Shown: positions 18,422-27,079, counted from the stretch's first letter. The stretch: DNA of 64,000 bases from JAMXLO01 sp963719805 (GCA_963719805.1 CAVRDF010000005.1:158998-222997); one strand, 5' to 3'. Made by a program: numbers and translations. The notes: a model not told the origin generated them from the sequence alone.

Positions 18422-18757
18422 ATGTCGGCCGTGAGTCTCGCGCTGTTCGTTGAGAAGAGGAACCAAAAGCAAGAATTCTTTCAGCCCGGCGACACCGTAC
18501 CCTATTCCGGTATCTATCGCGCCGCGCATCGCAGGAACCACACGCCCGATCACAACCTGACCTGCGTGTCCGACCGGCAATTCCCACTATGCAGCGAGTG
18601 CGGTGGCGACGTGGAATTCAAGTTGCTGCAGGCCGTGCGCCTGATCGACAAGCATGAGCTGTTCCGCGGCCCGCGCCCGAAGCCACGGCGGGAACCTGCG
18701 GAGTCCTCGTTGTCCTGGAAATGCGAGGGGGTCGGCGCAGAGATCGAGGTGATCTAG
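18422..18757 (+). CDS. Small hypothetical protein with CxxC and conserved-looking core
   Basis: 111 residues of unknown function. The middle reads FFQPGDTVPYSGIYRAAH, then LTCVSDRQFPLCSECGGDV, a possible zinc site with one Cys followed by CxxC. The tail HELFRGPRPKPRREP is basic and probably flexible. The pattern recalls YjzC-like small proteins, but this is only a resemblance. The ATG at 18422 (GGAGAG upstream) is preferred to a GTG at 18362 overlapping the previous stop. Its stop lies inside the stop of the convergent tyrS (shared CTAG). Confidence 0.6.
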   Translation: MSAVSLALFVEKRNQKQEFFQPGDTVPYSGIYRAAHRRNHTPDHNLTCVSDRQFPLCSECGGDVEFKLLQAVRLIDKHELFRGPRPKPRREPAESSLSWKCEGVGAEIEVI

Positions 18758-19998
18758 GCGGCGCGCACCAGCCGATGCTGCTTGCGGCCGGCTGAAAGCT
18801 TAATCGTCTCGTCATGCAGGTCGGCCACCGTGACCGTGTGGCCCTCGTCCTTTATCGGCGTGTCGTTGATGCGCGCGCCGCCACCGCGGATCAGCCGCCT
18901 CGCCTCGCCATTGCTGCCGGCCAGACCGGCCAGCGCGAACAGCCGGAAGGCCGGAATACCGGCGGCTAGATCGCTGCGCGGCACGGCAATACTGGGAAGC
19001 TTGTCGGCTGCCTCGCCTTCCTCGAAGGCGCGGCGTGCCGTCTCGGCCGCCTCTGACGCCGCTTCCGCTCCATGCGCGAGACGCGTCGCCTCGGTCGCCA
19101 GCAGCTTCTTCGCCTCGTTGATCTCGGCGCCGGCAAGTGCCTCCAGCCGCGCGATTTCGCTCAGCGGCAGATCGGTGAACAGCCGCATGAAGCGGCCGAC
19201 ATCCTCATCTTCGGTGTTGCGCCAGAACTGCCAGTAATCGTACGGCGACAACCTGTCGCGCGTCAGCCAGACGGCGCCCTGCGCTGTCTTGCCCATCTTG
19301 GCGCCCGACGCCGTGGCGATCAGCGGCGTTGTCAGCCCGAAGACCGCCTTGTTGTCGGTGCGCCGGGTCAGCTCCATCCCGCTGACGATATTGCCCCACT
19401 GGTCGGAGCCGCCGATCTGCACGGTGCAGCCATAGCGCCGGTTGAGTTCTCGGAAATCGTAGCTCTGCAGGATCATGTAGTTGAATTCGAGAAACGTCAT
19501 CGGATGCTCGCGCTCCAGCCGCATCCGCACGCTGTCGAAGGTCAGCATGCGATTGATGGTGAAGTGCGTGCCGACGTCGCGCAGCAGCGGGATATAGCCA
19601 AGCGAGCTGAGCCACTCGTCGTTGTTGGCGACGATCGCATCTGAAGGTCCGTCACCGAAGCGCAGGAACGGATCGAAGCAGCGGCGAATGCCGGCCATGT
19701 TGGCGGCAATCTGCGCGTCCGACAGTAGTTGTCGCGATTCGTCCTTGCCGGAAGGATCGCCGATACGCGTGGTACCGCCGCCCATCAGCACGAGCGGCTT
19801 GTGGCCGTGCCGCTGCAACAGGCGCAAGATCATGATCTGCACCAGGCTGCCGATGTGCAGGCTGTCGGCGGTACAATCGAAGCCGATATACGCCGTGACC
19901 ACGCCGGCGCGCATCGATGCGTCCAATGCCTCGATGTCGGTACACTGGAAGACAAAGCCGCGCTCGGTGGCTTCCTGCAGGAATTCGCTTTTGACCAT
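18754..19998 (-). CDS. tyrS: Tyrosyl-tRNA synthetase
   Basis: Charges tRNA-Tyr. 414 residues, normal length. Seen: the class I HIGH-type motif HIGSLVQIM (residues about 48-56), the tyrosine pocket YMILQSYDF and GGSDQWGNIVSG, the KMSKS-type loop GAKMGKTAQGAVWL (about 235-248), and a C-terminal S4 RNA-binding domain (GSNGEARRLIRGGGARIND). The start is 37 bp from the divergent anmK. The end overlaps the convergent hypothetical gene by 4 bp. Confidence 0.96.
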   Translation of the reverse strand: MVKSEFLQEATERGFVFQCTDIEALDASMRAGVVTAYIGFDCTADSLHIGSLVQIMILRLLQRHGHKPLVLMGGGTTRIGDPSGKDESRQLLSDAQIAANMAGIRRCFDPFLRFGDGPSDAIVANNDEWLSSLGYIPLLRDVGTHFTINRMLTFDSVRMRLEREHPMTFLEFNYMILQSYDFRELNRRYGCTVQIGGSDQWGNIVSGMELTRRTDNKAVFGLTTPLIATASGAKMGKTAQGAVWLTRDRLSPYDYWQFWRNTEDEDVGRFMRLFTDLPLSEIARLEALAGAEINEAKKLLATEATRLAHGAEAASEAAETARRAFEEGEAADKLPSIAVPRSDLAAGIPAFRLFALAGLAGSNGEARRLIRGGGARINDTPIKDEGHTVTVADLHDETIKLSAGRKQHRLVRAA

Positions 19999-20035
19999 GG
20001 CGCTGGTGGGCTAGCACAGACGCGAACGAGGGAAA

Positions 20036-21103
20036 ATGCTGCGAACGATCGGACTGATGAGCGGCACGTCGCTCGATGGCGTCGACGCCGCCTGGCTGGA
20101 AACGGACGGCGAGCGGGTCGCGGCGTTCGGGCCCACCCTGACGCTGCCCTATGATGATCGGCTGCGAACCGATCTACGCCGGATCCTCGATCACGCGCCG
20201 ACGCTCGAAGCGGATGACAGGCGCCTGAAGAGCGCGGAGGCTCGGCTGACCGAATATCATGTCCGCGCGGCGAAAGCGTTGGACCGGGAGGCTGACGTCA
20301 TAGGCTTCCACGGCCAAACGATTCTGCATCAGCCGGATCGCCGCCGGACCTGGCAGATTGGCGATGCCGCCGAGCTGGCGTGGCGGACCGGCATCCCCGT
20401 CGTGCACGACTTCCGCTCTGCCGACGTCGCAGCGGGCGGCCAAGGCGCCCCGTTGGCACCGATTTATCACGCGGCCCTGGCGCGCGATGAGCCGAAGCCA
20501 TTGGCGGTCTTGAACATCGGTGGCGTCGCCAACGTCACCTGGATCGGCCCGGATGATGCTCTGGTCGCGTTCGACACGGGCCCCGGCAACGCGCTGCTGG
20601 ATGACTGGATCTTGCAGCGCACCGGCGGCGCATTCGATCGCGACGGGGCGTTGGCGCGGGCCGGACGCGCGGACCCCGGCGTGCTGCAACAATTGCTGGC
20701 AGATCCGTATTTTGGCCGGCCGCCGCCGAAATCGCTCGATCGGTTGGATTTTGCCGCGTCGGTCCAGGCCAGCGGGGTTGCAGCGCTCGCTCCGGCCGAC
20801 GGGGCCGCGACGCTGGCGGCGTTCACCGCGGCGGCGGCCGCAGCGGCACCCCTGCCCGCCCCCGCCAGACGCTGGGTGGTCTGCGGTGGCGGACGGCACA
20901 ATCCAGCCATCATGGCGGCTTTGCGCGATGCCCTTGGCGTGCCCGTCGACCCGGTTGAGGCGCTAGGTTGGGACGGCGACGCGCTGGAGGCGCAGTGCTT
21001 CGGCTTTATGGCTGCGCGAACGCTCGCCAATATGCCGATCAGCTTTCCTGGCACGACCGGAGCGCCCCGGCCGATGGCCGGAGGGACTGTGACCCGGCCC
21101 TAG
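20036..21103 (+). CDS. anmK: Anhydro-N-acetylmuramic acid kinase (AnmK)
   Basis: Phosphorylates and opens 1,6-anhydroMurNAc to MurNAc-6-phosphate in cell-wall recycling. 355 residues, normal length. Seen: the N-terminal GLMSGTSLDGVDAAW ATP/sugar loop, GFHGQTILHQP, the catalytic-site stretch DFRSADVAAGGQGAPLAP, NIGGVANVTWIG, FDTGPGNALLDDW and the C-terminal VCGGGRHNPAIM. It pairs functionally with the AmpD-like amidase at 11.8 kb. It is divergent from tyrS and ends 10 bp from the convergent hydrolase gene. Confidence 0.95.
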   Translation: MLRTIGLMSGTSLDGVDAAWLETDGERVAAFGPTLTLPYDDRLRTDLRRILDHAPTLEADDRRLKSAEARLTEYHVRAAKALDREADVIGFHGQTILHQPDRRRTWQIGDAAELAWRTGIPVVHDFRSADVAAGGQGAPLAPIYHAALARDEPKPLAVLNIGGVANVTWIGPDDALVAFDTGPGNALLDDWILQRTGGAFDRDGALARAGRADPGVLQQLLADPYFGRPPPKSLDRLDFAASVQASGVAALAPADGAATLAAFTAAAAAAAPLPAPARRWVVCGGGRHNPAIMAALRDALGVPVDPVEALGWDGDALEAQCFGFMAARTLANMPISFPGTTGAPRPMAGGTVTRP

Positions 21104-21113
21104 GCGCGCGGCT

Positions 21114-21779
21114 TCAGTCTGCGGCGAGCGCCATGGCGCGGCGCGCGATCGACTTGCCGCAATAATCCTCGATTGCCTCGGCCACCCGGTCGGCGTGCTC
21201 GGCGAACACGTGGTCTGCCCCGGTATAGGTGCGATAATCGACGCTCACGCCCTTTTGCGTATTGAGCTTGTCGACCAGCTTCCGCACCGAGATCTCGGGC
21301 ACCAGTTCGTCGGCGTCGCCATGCAGCATCAGGCCGCCGCATGGGCATGGGGCCAGGAAGCCGAAGTCATAGTGGTTCGCTGGTGGTGCGACGCTGACCC
21401 AGCCGGAGATCTCTGGCCGGCGCATCAGCAACTGCATGCCGATGAAGGCGCCGAACGAATAGCCGGCGATCCACAAACCACCGTGGTTTGGATTGACCGC
21501 CTGCATCCAGTCGAGCGCCGCCGCGGCGTCGCCGATCTCGCCAATACCGCCGTCATAGCGGCCCTGGCTGCGACCGACACCGCGGAAATTGAACCGCATC
21601 ACTGAACAGCCCAGCCGCTGGAAGGACTGATACATCGAATACGTGATCCGATTGTTCATCGTCCCGCCGTGCAGCGGGTGTGGATGAAGGATCAACGCGA
21701 CCGGCGCACCGGTCTCCTTCGAGTGGTGGTACCGTCCCTCGAGCCGGCCATCAGGCCCGGCAAACATCACCTCTGGCAT
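21114..21779 (-). CDS. Alpha/beta hydrolase (dienelactone-hydrolase-like)
   Basis: 221 residues; a cytoplasmic serine hydrolase of unknown substrate. Seen: LILHPHPLHGGTMNNR after the first strand, the nucleophile elbow GYSFGAF (Ser, about residue 108), GDADELVPE (acid) and GADHVFAEH (catalytic His). The pattern matches a family of short hydrolases widespread in proteobacteria. The start at MPEVMFAG was chosen because the eight residues before it add nothing to the fold. It is divergent from cysE. Confidence 0.82.
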   Translation of the reverse strand: MPEVMFAGPDGRLEGRYHHSKETGAPVALILHPHPLHGGTMNNRITYSMYQSFQRLGCSVMRFNFRGVGRSQGRYDGGIGEIGDAAAALDWMQAVNPNHGGLWIAGYSFGAFIGMQLLMRRPEISGWVSVAPPANHYDFGFLAPCPCGGLMLHGDADELVPEISVRKLVDKLNTQKGVSVDYRTYTGADHVFAEHADRVAEAIEDYCGKSIARRAMALAAD

Positions 21780-22126
21780 GGCGTCCCGAAACCGCTTTCC
21801 TATCATTTCCGGGCAGCATCGGACCGAGAGCCGTTATGGTCTCAGTCGTTGGCCGCCCAAATACGTTCTAAACTCCCCACCTCGCGCCCGGTCGGGTGAA
21901 ACACTAAGCTGGCAACGCAATCCCTGCATTTCAGTTCCGCGCAAATTCTTGACCTGACAAGTCGGAAAATCTAGCCTTCCGCGGAGCGGCACTGACGCCG
22001 CAGGGTCTGCTTCCTCCTTCTATTCGTGCGGTCCCCCGACCGACCGTGCCCCGGGATGTGGGCTCCAGGTCCCAAGGCCCGCATACTATAGGGTAGGAGG
22101 TCGAGGTTTCATAACGGAATTGTCGC
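21780..22126. other. Intergenic region between the hydrolase gene and cysE
   Basis: 347 bp without a supported gene. It must hold the promoter of the cysE-iscR-desulfurase operon. Visible candidates are TTGACC near 21950 and TACTAT near 22084, but no convincing spaced -35/-10 pair or IscR-type palindrome can be named. The open frame on the minus strand across cysE is a shadow. Confidence 0.4.
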
Positions 22127-22819
22127 ATGGCTTTCATGTTCTTGCGTGAGACGATCCGCACATACCGTGAACGCGACCCGGCCGCGCGATCGTGGCTGGA
22201 GGTGCTGTTGTGCTATCCCGGCCTTCACGCCGCGATGTGGCACATGCTGTCGCACTGGCTTTGGACGCGCGAACTCCGCCTGCTGGGCCGGTTTTCCTCG
22301 CACATTGCCCGCTGGCTGACCGGCATCGAGATTCACCCGGCCGCCAAGATCGGCCGCCGCCTGGTGATCGATCACGGCATGGGCGTGGTCATCGGCGAAA
22401 CCGCCGAGGTGGGCGACGATTGTTACTTTTACCACCAGGTGACCCTGGGCGTGGCCCGCACGAGCAGCGGAAAGCGGCATCCAACGGTAGGCAACAACGT
22501 CATCATCGGCGCCGGAGCCAAGGTCCTGGGACCAATCACCGTCGGGGACAATGCCCGGGTCGGCTCCAATGCCGTGGTGCTGGACAACGTCCCAGACGAC
22601 ACCACCGTGGTGGGTATACCGGCGAGACCGGTGCAGCGCCTGCCAACCCGGGAGCATCGGGTGCCGGGCTTCGATCCCTACGGCATCCCTTGCGACGACA
22701 GCCTGGACCCGCTGCTGCGCGATCTCGACCAGATGCATTGCGAACTCGCCGAGCTGGAGGCGCGCGTTGCACGGATTGCCGAAGAACAGATGCGGCAGCG
22801 GCAGGCAGCGGCGGAGTAG
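22127..22819 (+). CDS. cysE: Serine O-acetyltransferase
   Basis: Acetylates L-serine to O-acetylserine, the first committed step of cysteine synthesis. 230 residues, resembling the shorter EpsC/NifP-type enzymes. Seen: the N-terminal helical segment RETIRTYRERDPAARSW, then the left-handed beta-helix hexapeptide region with GIEIHPAAKIGRRLVIDHG and GVVIGETAEVGDDCYFYHQVTLG (catalytic His in the DHG and YHQ stretches), and KRHPTVGNNVIIGAGAKVLG. It heads a run that ends with mnmA and tRNA-Met; iscR starts 4 bp after its stop. Confidence 0.94.
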   Translation: MAFMFLRETIRTYRERDPAARSWLEVLLCYPGLHAAMWHMLSHWLWTRELRLLGRFSSHIARWLTGIEIHPAAKIGRRLVIDHGMGVVIGETAEVGDDCYFYHQVTLGVARTSSGKRHPTVGNNVIIGAGAKVLGPITVGDNARVGSNAVVLDNVPDDTTVVGIPARPVQRLPTREHRVPGFDPYGIPCDDSLDPLLRDLDQMHCELAELEARVARIAEEQMRQRQAAAE

Positions 22820-22822
22820 CGA

Positions 22823-23242
22823 ATGCAGCTCTCCACCCGAAGCCGCTATGCGGTGACGGCGATGCTGGATATCGCGTCTCGGCAGACCTTGGGCTGCGAA
22901 TGCGGCCCGGTCTGCCTGGCCGAGATCGCTGCCCGCCAAAAGCTCAGCCAGGCCTATCTGGAGCAGCTATTCGCCAAGTTGCGTCGCGCCGGACTTGTCG
23001 CGTCGGCACGGGGACCGGGCGGCGGGTATCGTCTGGCGCGGGGTTCGGAGGCGATTGCCATCGCCGACATCATTGCCGCGGTCGATGAACCGATGCCATG
23101 CGCCGGCAGGAGCGGCTGCCAGGCCGACGACTTGTGGCAGGCGCTGGGACAGCACATCACGGCGTTCCTGCGTGCCGTGACACTGGCAGATGTGGCCGCG
23201 GGCCGTGTGCCCGGTGGTGGCATCGCGCTGGCGGCGGACTAG
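22823..23242 (+). CDS. iscR: Rrf2/IscR-family transcriptional regulator
   Basis: Winged-helix repressor expected to sense Fe-S status and control this operon. 139 residues. Seen: MQLSTRSRYAVTAMLDIA and the helix-turn-helix wing LSQAYLEQLFAKLRRAGLV then SARGPGGGYRLAR, typical of IscR. The cluster-binding region is unusual: PMPCAGRSGC has two Cys, but the third Cys of the CX5CX5C motif of E. coli IscR is absent, while three extra Cys occur near the N-terminus (LGCECGPVCLAE). Ribosome-binding site GGAG upstream of the ATG. Confidence 0.88.
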   Translation: MQLSTRSRYAVTAMLDIASRQTLGCECGPVCLAEIAARQKLSQAYLEQLFAKLRRAGLVASARGPGGGYRLARGSEAIAIADIIAAVDEPMPCAGRSGCQADDLWQALGQHITAFLRAVTLADVAAGRVPGGGIALAAD

Positions 23243-23244
23243 GC

Positions 23245-24342
23245 ATGCATTATCTGGACGCCAACGCCAGCGAACCGCTGCGGCCCGCGGCGCGCGCCGC
23301 GATGCAGGCGGCGATGGAAGTCACCGGCAATCCCTCGTCGATACACGCGGCGGGGCGCGCCGCCCGCCGAATGCTTGAGGACGCCCGCGAGTCGCTGGCA
23401 GTGAGATTTGGCGCGCACCCAAGCCACGTGGTCTTCACCTCGGGCGGCACGGAAGCCGACGCGCTCGCGGTCCACGCGCTGCGCGCCGGGCGGCGGCTGA
23501 TCATCAGTGCCGTCGAACATGACGCCATCCGCGCGGCGGCGCCGGGCGCCATAGTACTGCCGGTTGACCGTCGCGGGATCGCGGACCTGGACGTTCTGGC
23601 GGACTTGCTGGCCGTGGGGCCGCCGGCCCTGGTTTGCCTGATGCTGGCGAACAATGAGACCGGCGTTTTCCAGCCGGTGGTGGAGGCGGCCGGTATATGC
23701 CGCCGGCACGGCGCGCTGGTGCATGTCGATGCGGTGCAGGGCGCCGGCCGTACCAACCTACGGCTGGCGGCGCTGGGTGCTCACAGCATGGCCATCTCCT
23801 CGCATAAGCTGGGGGGACCAGCAGGCGCTGGAGCGCTGTTGCTGGCGCCTGAATGCTCCGCGATCACAGCGTTGATTGCCGGCGGCGGCCAGGAACGCGG
23901 CCGGCGTGGCGGCAGCCCTGCCCTGATCCCCATCGCCGGATTCGCGGCGGCAGCGACAACCGCCGTCCCTGACGCTGATCTGTCAGGCTTGCGGGACGCC
24001 ATCGAGGCCGACGCACGCGCCTCCGGTGCCGTCGTGTGCGGCGATGACGCGCCGCGTCTTTCCAATACCACTTGCCTTGCGCTGCCCGGTGTCCGCGCCG
24101 ACGCGCAGGTCATGGCGCTCGACCTGGAGGGATTTGCCGTGAGCGCCGGTGCAGCATGCAGTTCCGGCAAGGTGACCGAGAGCCACGTGCTGGCGGCGAT
24201 GGGCCTGGGCGGGCTGGCGGGTCAGGCGATCCGGGTCTCGCTGCCATGGAACGCGACGGAAGAAAGTGTCGCGGCCTTCATTCCCGCCTATCAGCGCATG
24301 GCGGTCCGCCTGCGCGAAGCGCTGGTGCCGCACGCGGCGTGA
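23245..24342 (+). CDS. Cysteine desulfurase, first paralogue (NifS/IscS class)
   Basis: PLP enzyme that takes sulfur from cysteine and holds it as a persulfide. 365 residues. Seen: YLDANASEPLRP, TGNPSSIHAAGRAAR, FTSGGTEADALAVH, HVDAVQGAGR, the PLP lysine in SSHKLGGPAGAG and the active cysteine in GAACSSGKVTES. All catalytic parts are present, but it is shorter and more diverged than the next gene. The start at MHYLDAN follows the iscR stop by 2 bp. Which acceptor it serves cannot be told. Confidence 0.9.
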   Translation: MHYLDANASEPLRPAARAAMQAAMEVTGNPSSIHAAGRAARRMLEDARESLAVRFGAHPSHVVFTSGGTEADALAVHALRAGRRLIISAVEHDAIRAAAPGAIVLPVDRRGIADLDVLADLLAVGPPALVCLMLANNETGVFQPVVEAAGICRRHGALVHVDAVQGAGRTNLRLAALGAHSMAISSHKLGGPAGAGALLLAPECSAITALIAGGGQERGRRGGSPALIPIAGFAAAATTAVPDADLSGLRDAIEADARASGAVVCGDDAPRLSNTTCLALPGVRADAQVMALDLEGFAVSAGAACSSGKVTESHVLAAMGLGGLAGQAIRVSLPWNATEESVAAFIPAYQRMAVRLREALVPHAA

Positions 24343-24358
24343 ACCCACATTCCGCGCC

Positions 24359-25561
24359 ATGACCGCCGCGCCACCACGCCCTATTCGCCCTGTGTACCTG
24401 GACAACCAGGCGACCACACGCTGCGACCCGCGCGTGCTGGAGGTGATGTTGCCATGGTTCAAGGAGCATTACGGCAATCCGCATAGTGCCGAGCACGTCA
24501 TGGGGACAGAAGCGGAAGCCGCGGTGGAAGATGCACGCACGGAGGTCGCGAAGCTTGTTGGCGCGGATGCCAAGGAAGTCGTGTTCACGTCGGGTGCGAC
24601 CGAGAGCAACAACATCGCGATCAAAGGCGCCGCCCGCTTCGCCCTGCAGTCGGGAAACCTGCGGCGCCGCGTCATTACCGCCGCGACCGAGCACAAATGC
24701 GTGCTGGAATCGGTGGCAGACCTGGCGGCGGAGGGGTTTGAACCGGTGTTCCTGCCGGTGCGGCCGGATGGGCTGCTGGATCTCGATGTGCTGCGCGCGG
24801 CGCTCGAGGTGCCGACACTGCTGGTCAGTCTCATGGCGGTCAACAATGAGACAGGCGTGATCCAGGATATTCCCGCCGCGGCAGCCATCGCCAAGCAGGC
24901 CGGCGCGCTGTTGCATACCGATATCGCCCAGGCGGCCGGTAAGATCCCGCTGGATCTGGATGGCTGGAAGGTCGATCTGGCGTCGATCAGTGGCCACAAG
25001 CTGTACGGTCCGAAGGGCGTTGGCGCGCTTTACGTCCGCCGCCGCCCGAGGGTGCGGCTGGCGGCGCTGTTTTCAGGCGGCGGGCAGGAACGCGGACTGC
25101 GGTCCGGAACCCTTCCGACGCCGCTCATCATTGGGCTGGGAGAGGCCTGCAGGCTGGCCGGCGCTGAGTTCGCTGACGACAGCAGGCGTATCGGCCAGAT
25201 GCGCGATCGGCTGTGGCAGCGGCTGAGCGCAGCGATTCCAGGTATTGTCATCAATGGCAGCCTGGACGCGCGCATCGCCGGCAATCTGAATGTGACGTTC
25301 CCCGCCGCGACTGCCGCAGACCTGATGGATCGCGTGCCTGACCTGTGTGTCTCGACAGGTTCGGCCTGCTCGTCGGCCTCGATCGAGCCGTCCTATGTGC
25401 TGCGGGCGCTGGGCCTGGACGATGGAACGGCGGCCCGCACGCTGCGGTTCGGGATGGGCCGCTTTACCACGCAGGCCGATATCGACTATGCCGCAGCCGC
25501 GCTGGCAGCGGCGCATGCCGGTGCACGAGCGCCCGGCATCGAACATTTCGCCAAGGCCTGA
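24359..25561 (+). CDS. iscS: Cysteine desulfurase IscS, second paralogue
   Basis: 400 residues, close to canonical IscS length. Seen: VYLDNQATTRCDPRV, HYGNPHSAEH, FTSGATESNNIAIKG, EHKCVLES, HTDIAQAAGKIPLDL, the PLP lysine in SGHKLYGPKG, GGGQERGLRSGT and the active-site loop cysteine in STGSACSSASIEPSYVL. The start at MTAAPPRP lies 16 bp after the previous stop. It is the likely main sulfur donor for Fe-S assembly and for MnmA. No iscU, iscA or hscBA follows in the window. Confidence 0.94.
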   Translation: MTAAPPRPIRPVYLDNQATTRCDPRVLEVMLPWFKEHYGNPHSAEHVMGTEAEAAVEDARTEVAKLVGADAKEVVFTSGATESNNIAIKGAARFALQSGNLRRRVITAATEHKCVLESVADLAAEGFEPVFLPVRPDGLLDLDVLRAALEVPTLLVSLMAVNNETGVIQDIPAAAAIAKQAGALLHTDIAQAAGKIPLDLDGWKVDLASISGHKLYGPKGVGALYVRRRPRVRLAALFSGGGQERGLRSGTLPTPLIIGLGEACRLAGAEFADDSRRIGQMRDRLWQRLSAAIPGIVINGSLDARIAGNLNVTFPAATAADLMDRVPDLCVSTGSACSSASIEPSYVLRALGLDDGTAARTLRFGMGRFTTQADIDYAAAALAAAHAGARAPGIEHFAKA

Positions 25562-25563
25562 CC

Positions 25564-25896
25564 ATGCCGAAGATGACGTTCATCGAGCGCGACGGAACGC
25601 GCCGCGAAGTTGACGCGCCGCTCGGCCTGTCAGTGCTGGAGATCGCCCATCAGCATGGTGTCGATATCGAAGGCGCCTGCGAGGGCTCGCTGGCCTGTTC
25701 GACCTGCCACGTGATCGTGGACAACGCGTGGTTCGGTAAACTCGCCGATCCCACCGAGGACGAGGAGGACATGCTGGACCTGGCGTTCGGATTGACCAAG
25801 ACCTCACGCCTCGGCTGCCAGATTGTCATGACCGAGGCACTGGACGGTTTGGTGGTCACGCTGCCTGCCGGCACCCGCAACATGATGAGCGATTAG
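25564..25896 (+). CDS. fdx: ISC-type [2Fe-2S] ferredoxin
   Basis: Electron donor for Fe-S cluster assembly (adrenodoxin class). 110 residues. Seen: the cluster Cys in CEGSLACSTCHVIV (three) and LGCQIV (fourth), the acidic partner-binding stretch PTEDEEDMLDLAFGLT, and the typical C-terminal LPAGTRNMM. The start at MPKMTFIER is 2 bp after the iscS stop, showing a single operon with it. It separates iscS from mnmA. Confidence 0.95.
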   Translation: MPKMTFIERDGTRREVDAPLGLSVLEIAHQHGVDIEGACEGSLACSTCHVIVDNAWFGKLADPTEDEEDMLDLAFGLTKTSRLGCQIVMTEALDGLVVTLPAGTRNMMSD

Positions 25897-25900
25897 CGCC

Positions 25901-27025
25901 ATGCGCGTCCTCGTCGCGATGTCCGGCGGGGTGGACAGCAGCACCGTGGCGGGACTGCTGCATGAAGCCGGCCACGACGTCGTCGGCGTCACGCTGCAGC
26001 TCTACGACCATGGCGCCGCGACCGGCCGCAAGGGCGCATGCTGCGCCGGTCAGGATATCCATGACGCGAAGCGCGTCGCCGACCACTTGGGGATCCCGCA
26101 CTATGTCATCGACGCCGAGAAGCGTTTTGCCGAAGCGGTGATCGGCGACTTTGCCGATAGTTATGCGGCAGGCGAAACGCCGGTACCGTGCGTGCGCTGC
26201 AATCAGACGGTGAAGTTCGCCGATCTGACGGCGCTGGCGCGAGGGCTCGGTTGCGAGCGACTGGCGACCGGGCATTACGTGCAGCGGATCGACGGGCGCG
26301 ATGGACCGGAACTGCACCGCGCGGCCGACGATGCGCGCGACCAGAGTTGGTTCCTGTTCGCAACCACGCGCGAGCAACTGGCGATGTCGTTGTTCCCTTT
26401 GGGTGCAATGCCGAACAAACGGTCGGTGCGCGCGGAAGCCGGCAGGCTGGGGCTGCCGGTCGCCGATAAGGCGGACAGCCAGGACATCTGCTTCGTTCCG
26501 TCCGGGCATTACGCCGACATCGTCACGCGGCTGCGTCCCGAGTTGGCGGAGGCCGGTGATATTGTCGATCGAGACGGAGAGGTCGTGGGACGCCACAGCG
26601 GCATCGCGCGCTACACCGTGGGACAGGGCAAGCGCCTGGGTATGGCGGCAATGCGCGATGGCGAACGGCAGGCCGTGATTGCGCTGCAGCCGGGGATGCG
26701 CCGCGTCGTGGTTGGTCCGCGCTGTTCCGGAACGCGGACGGTGCACCTGCGTGAGATGAACTGGCTGGTGCCGGAGCCGGTCTCTGCGTTGGCCTGCCAG
26801 GTAAAGCTGCGTGCGCGCGAGATGCCGCAGCGGGCTTCGGTTTGCGGCACCACGGTGCTGCTGGATGAGCCGGCGCTGCCCGCGCCAGGGCAAGCCTGTG
26901 TCTTCTATGCCGGGTCTCGGGTGCTGGGGGGCGGCTTCATCTGCCGGCCGATGGTTGACGCCGTGGGGGAGGCAGGACTATCTCCGGCGCCTTCCGGACT
27001 GGATGGCGGCGTAGCTCAGCGGTAG
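25901..27025 (+). CDS. mnmA: tRNA-specific 2-thiouridylase MnmA
   Basis: Adenylates and thiolates U34 of tRNA-Lys, Glu and Gln using sulfur relayed from IscS. 374 residues, normal length. Seen: the PP-loop MSGGVDSSTVAG, the first catalytic Cys in PCVRCNQTVKF, the tRNA-binding GHYVQR, the second catalytic Cys in SQDICFVPSGHY, and RYTVGQGKRLG. The stop codon (27023-27025) lies inside the D-arm of the following tRNA-Met gene, so the last seven codons (DGGVAQR) share bases with the tRNA. It follows fdx by 4 bp. Confidence 0.95.
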   Translation: MRVLVAMSGGVDSSTVAGLLHEAGHDVVGVTLQLYDHGAATGRKGACCAGQDIHDAKRVADHLGIPHYVIDAEKRFAEAVIGDFADSYAAGETPVPCVRCNQTVKFADLTALARGLGCERLATGHYVQRIDGRDGPELHRAADDARDQSWFLFATTREQLAMSLFPLGAMPNKRSVRAEAGRLGLPVADKADSQDICFVPSGHYADIVTRLRPELAEAGDIVDRDGEVVGRHSGIARYTVGQGKRLGMAAMRDGERQAVIALQPGMRRVVVGPRCSGTRTVHLREMNWLVPEPVSALACQVKLRAREMPQRASVCGTTVLLDEPALPAPGQACVFYAGSRVLGGGFICRPMVDAVGEAGLSPAPSGLDGGVAQR

Positions 27026-27079
27026 AGCAGGGGAATCATAATCCCTTGGTCGGTGGTTCAAATCCGCCCGCCGCTACCA
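27005..27079 (+). tRNA. tRNA-Met (anticodon CAT), probably elongator
   Basis: 75-nt cloverleaf including an encoded CCA: acceptor GGCGGCG/CGCCGCT (one G-U), D-arm GCTC/GAGC, anticodon stem GGGGA/TCCCT with loop ATCATAA (CAT), and T-arm GGTGG/CCGCC with TTCAAAT. The anticodon arm fits elongator Met; tRNA-Ile with modified CAT is the alternative. It overlaps the last 21 bases of mnmA. An imperfect copy of its 3' end lies about 980 bp downstream. Confidence 0.93.

Noticed and set aside
22109..22939. 276-codon minus-strand frame opposite cysE
   Set aside because: Shadow of cysE and the iscR start; not protein-like.
25856..26893. 345-codon minus-strand frame opposite mnmA
   Set aside because: Shadow frame; composition is His/Arg-rich and the opposite strand carries all MnmA motifs.
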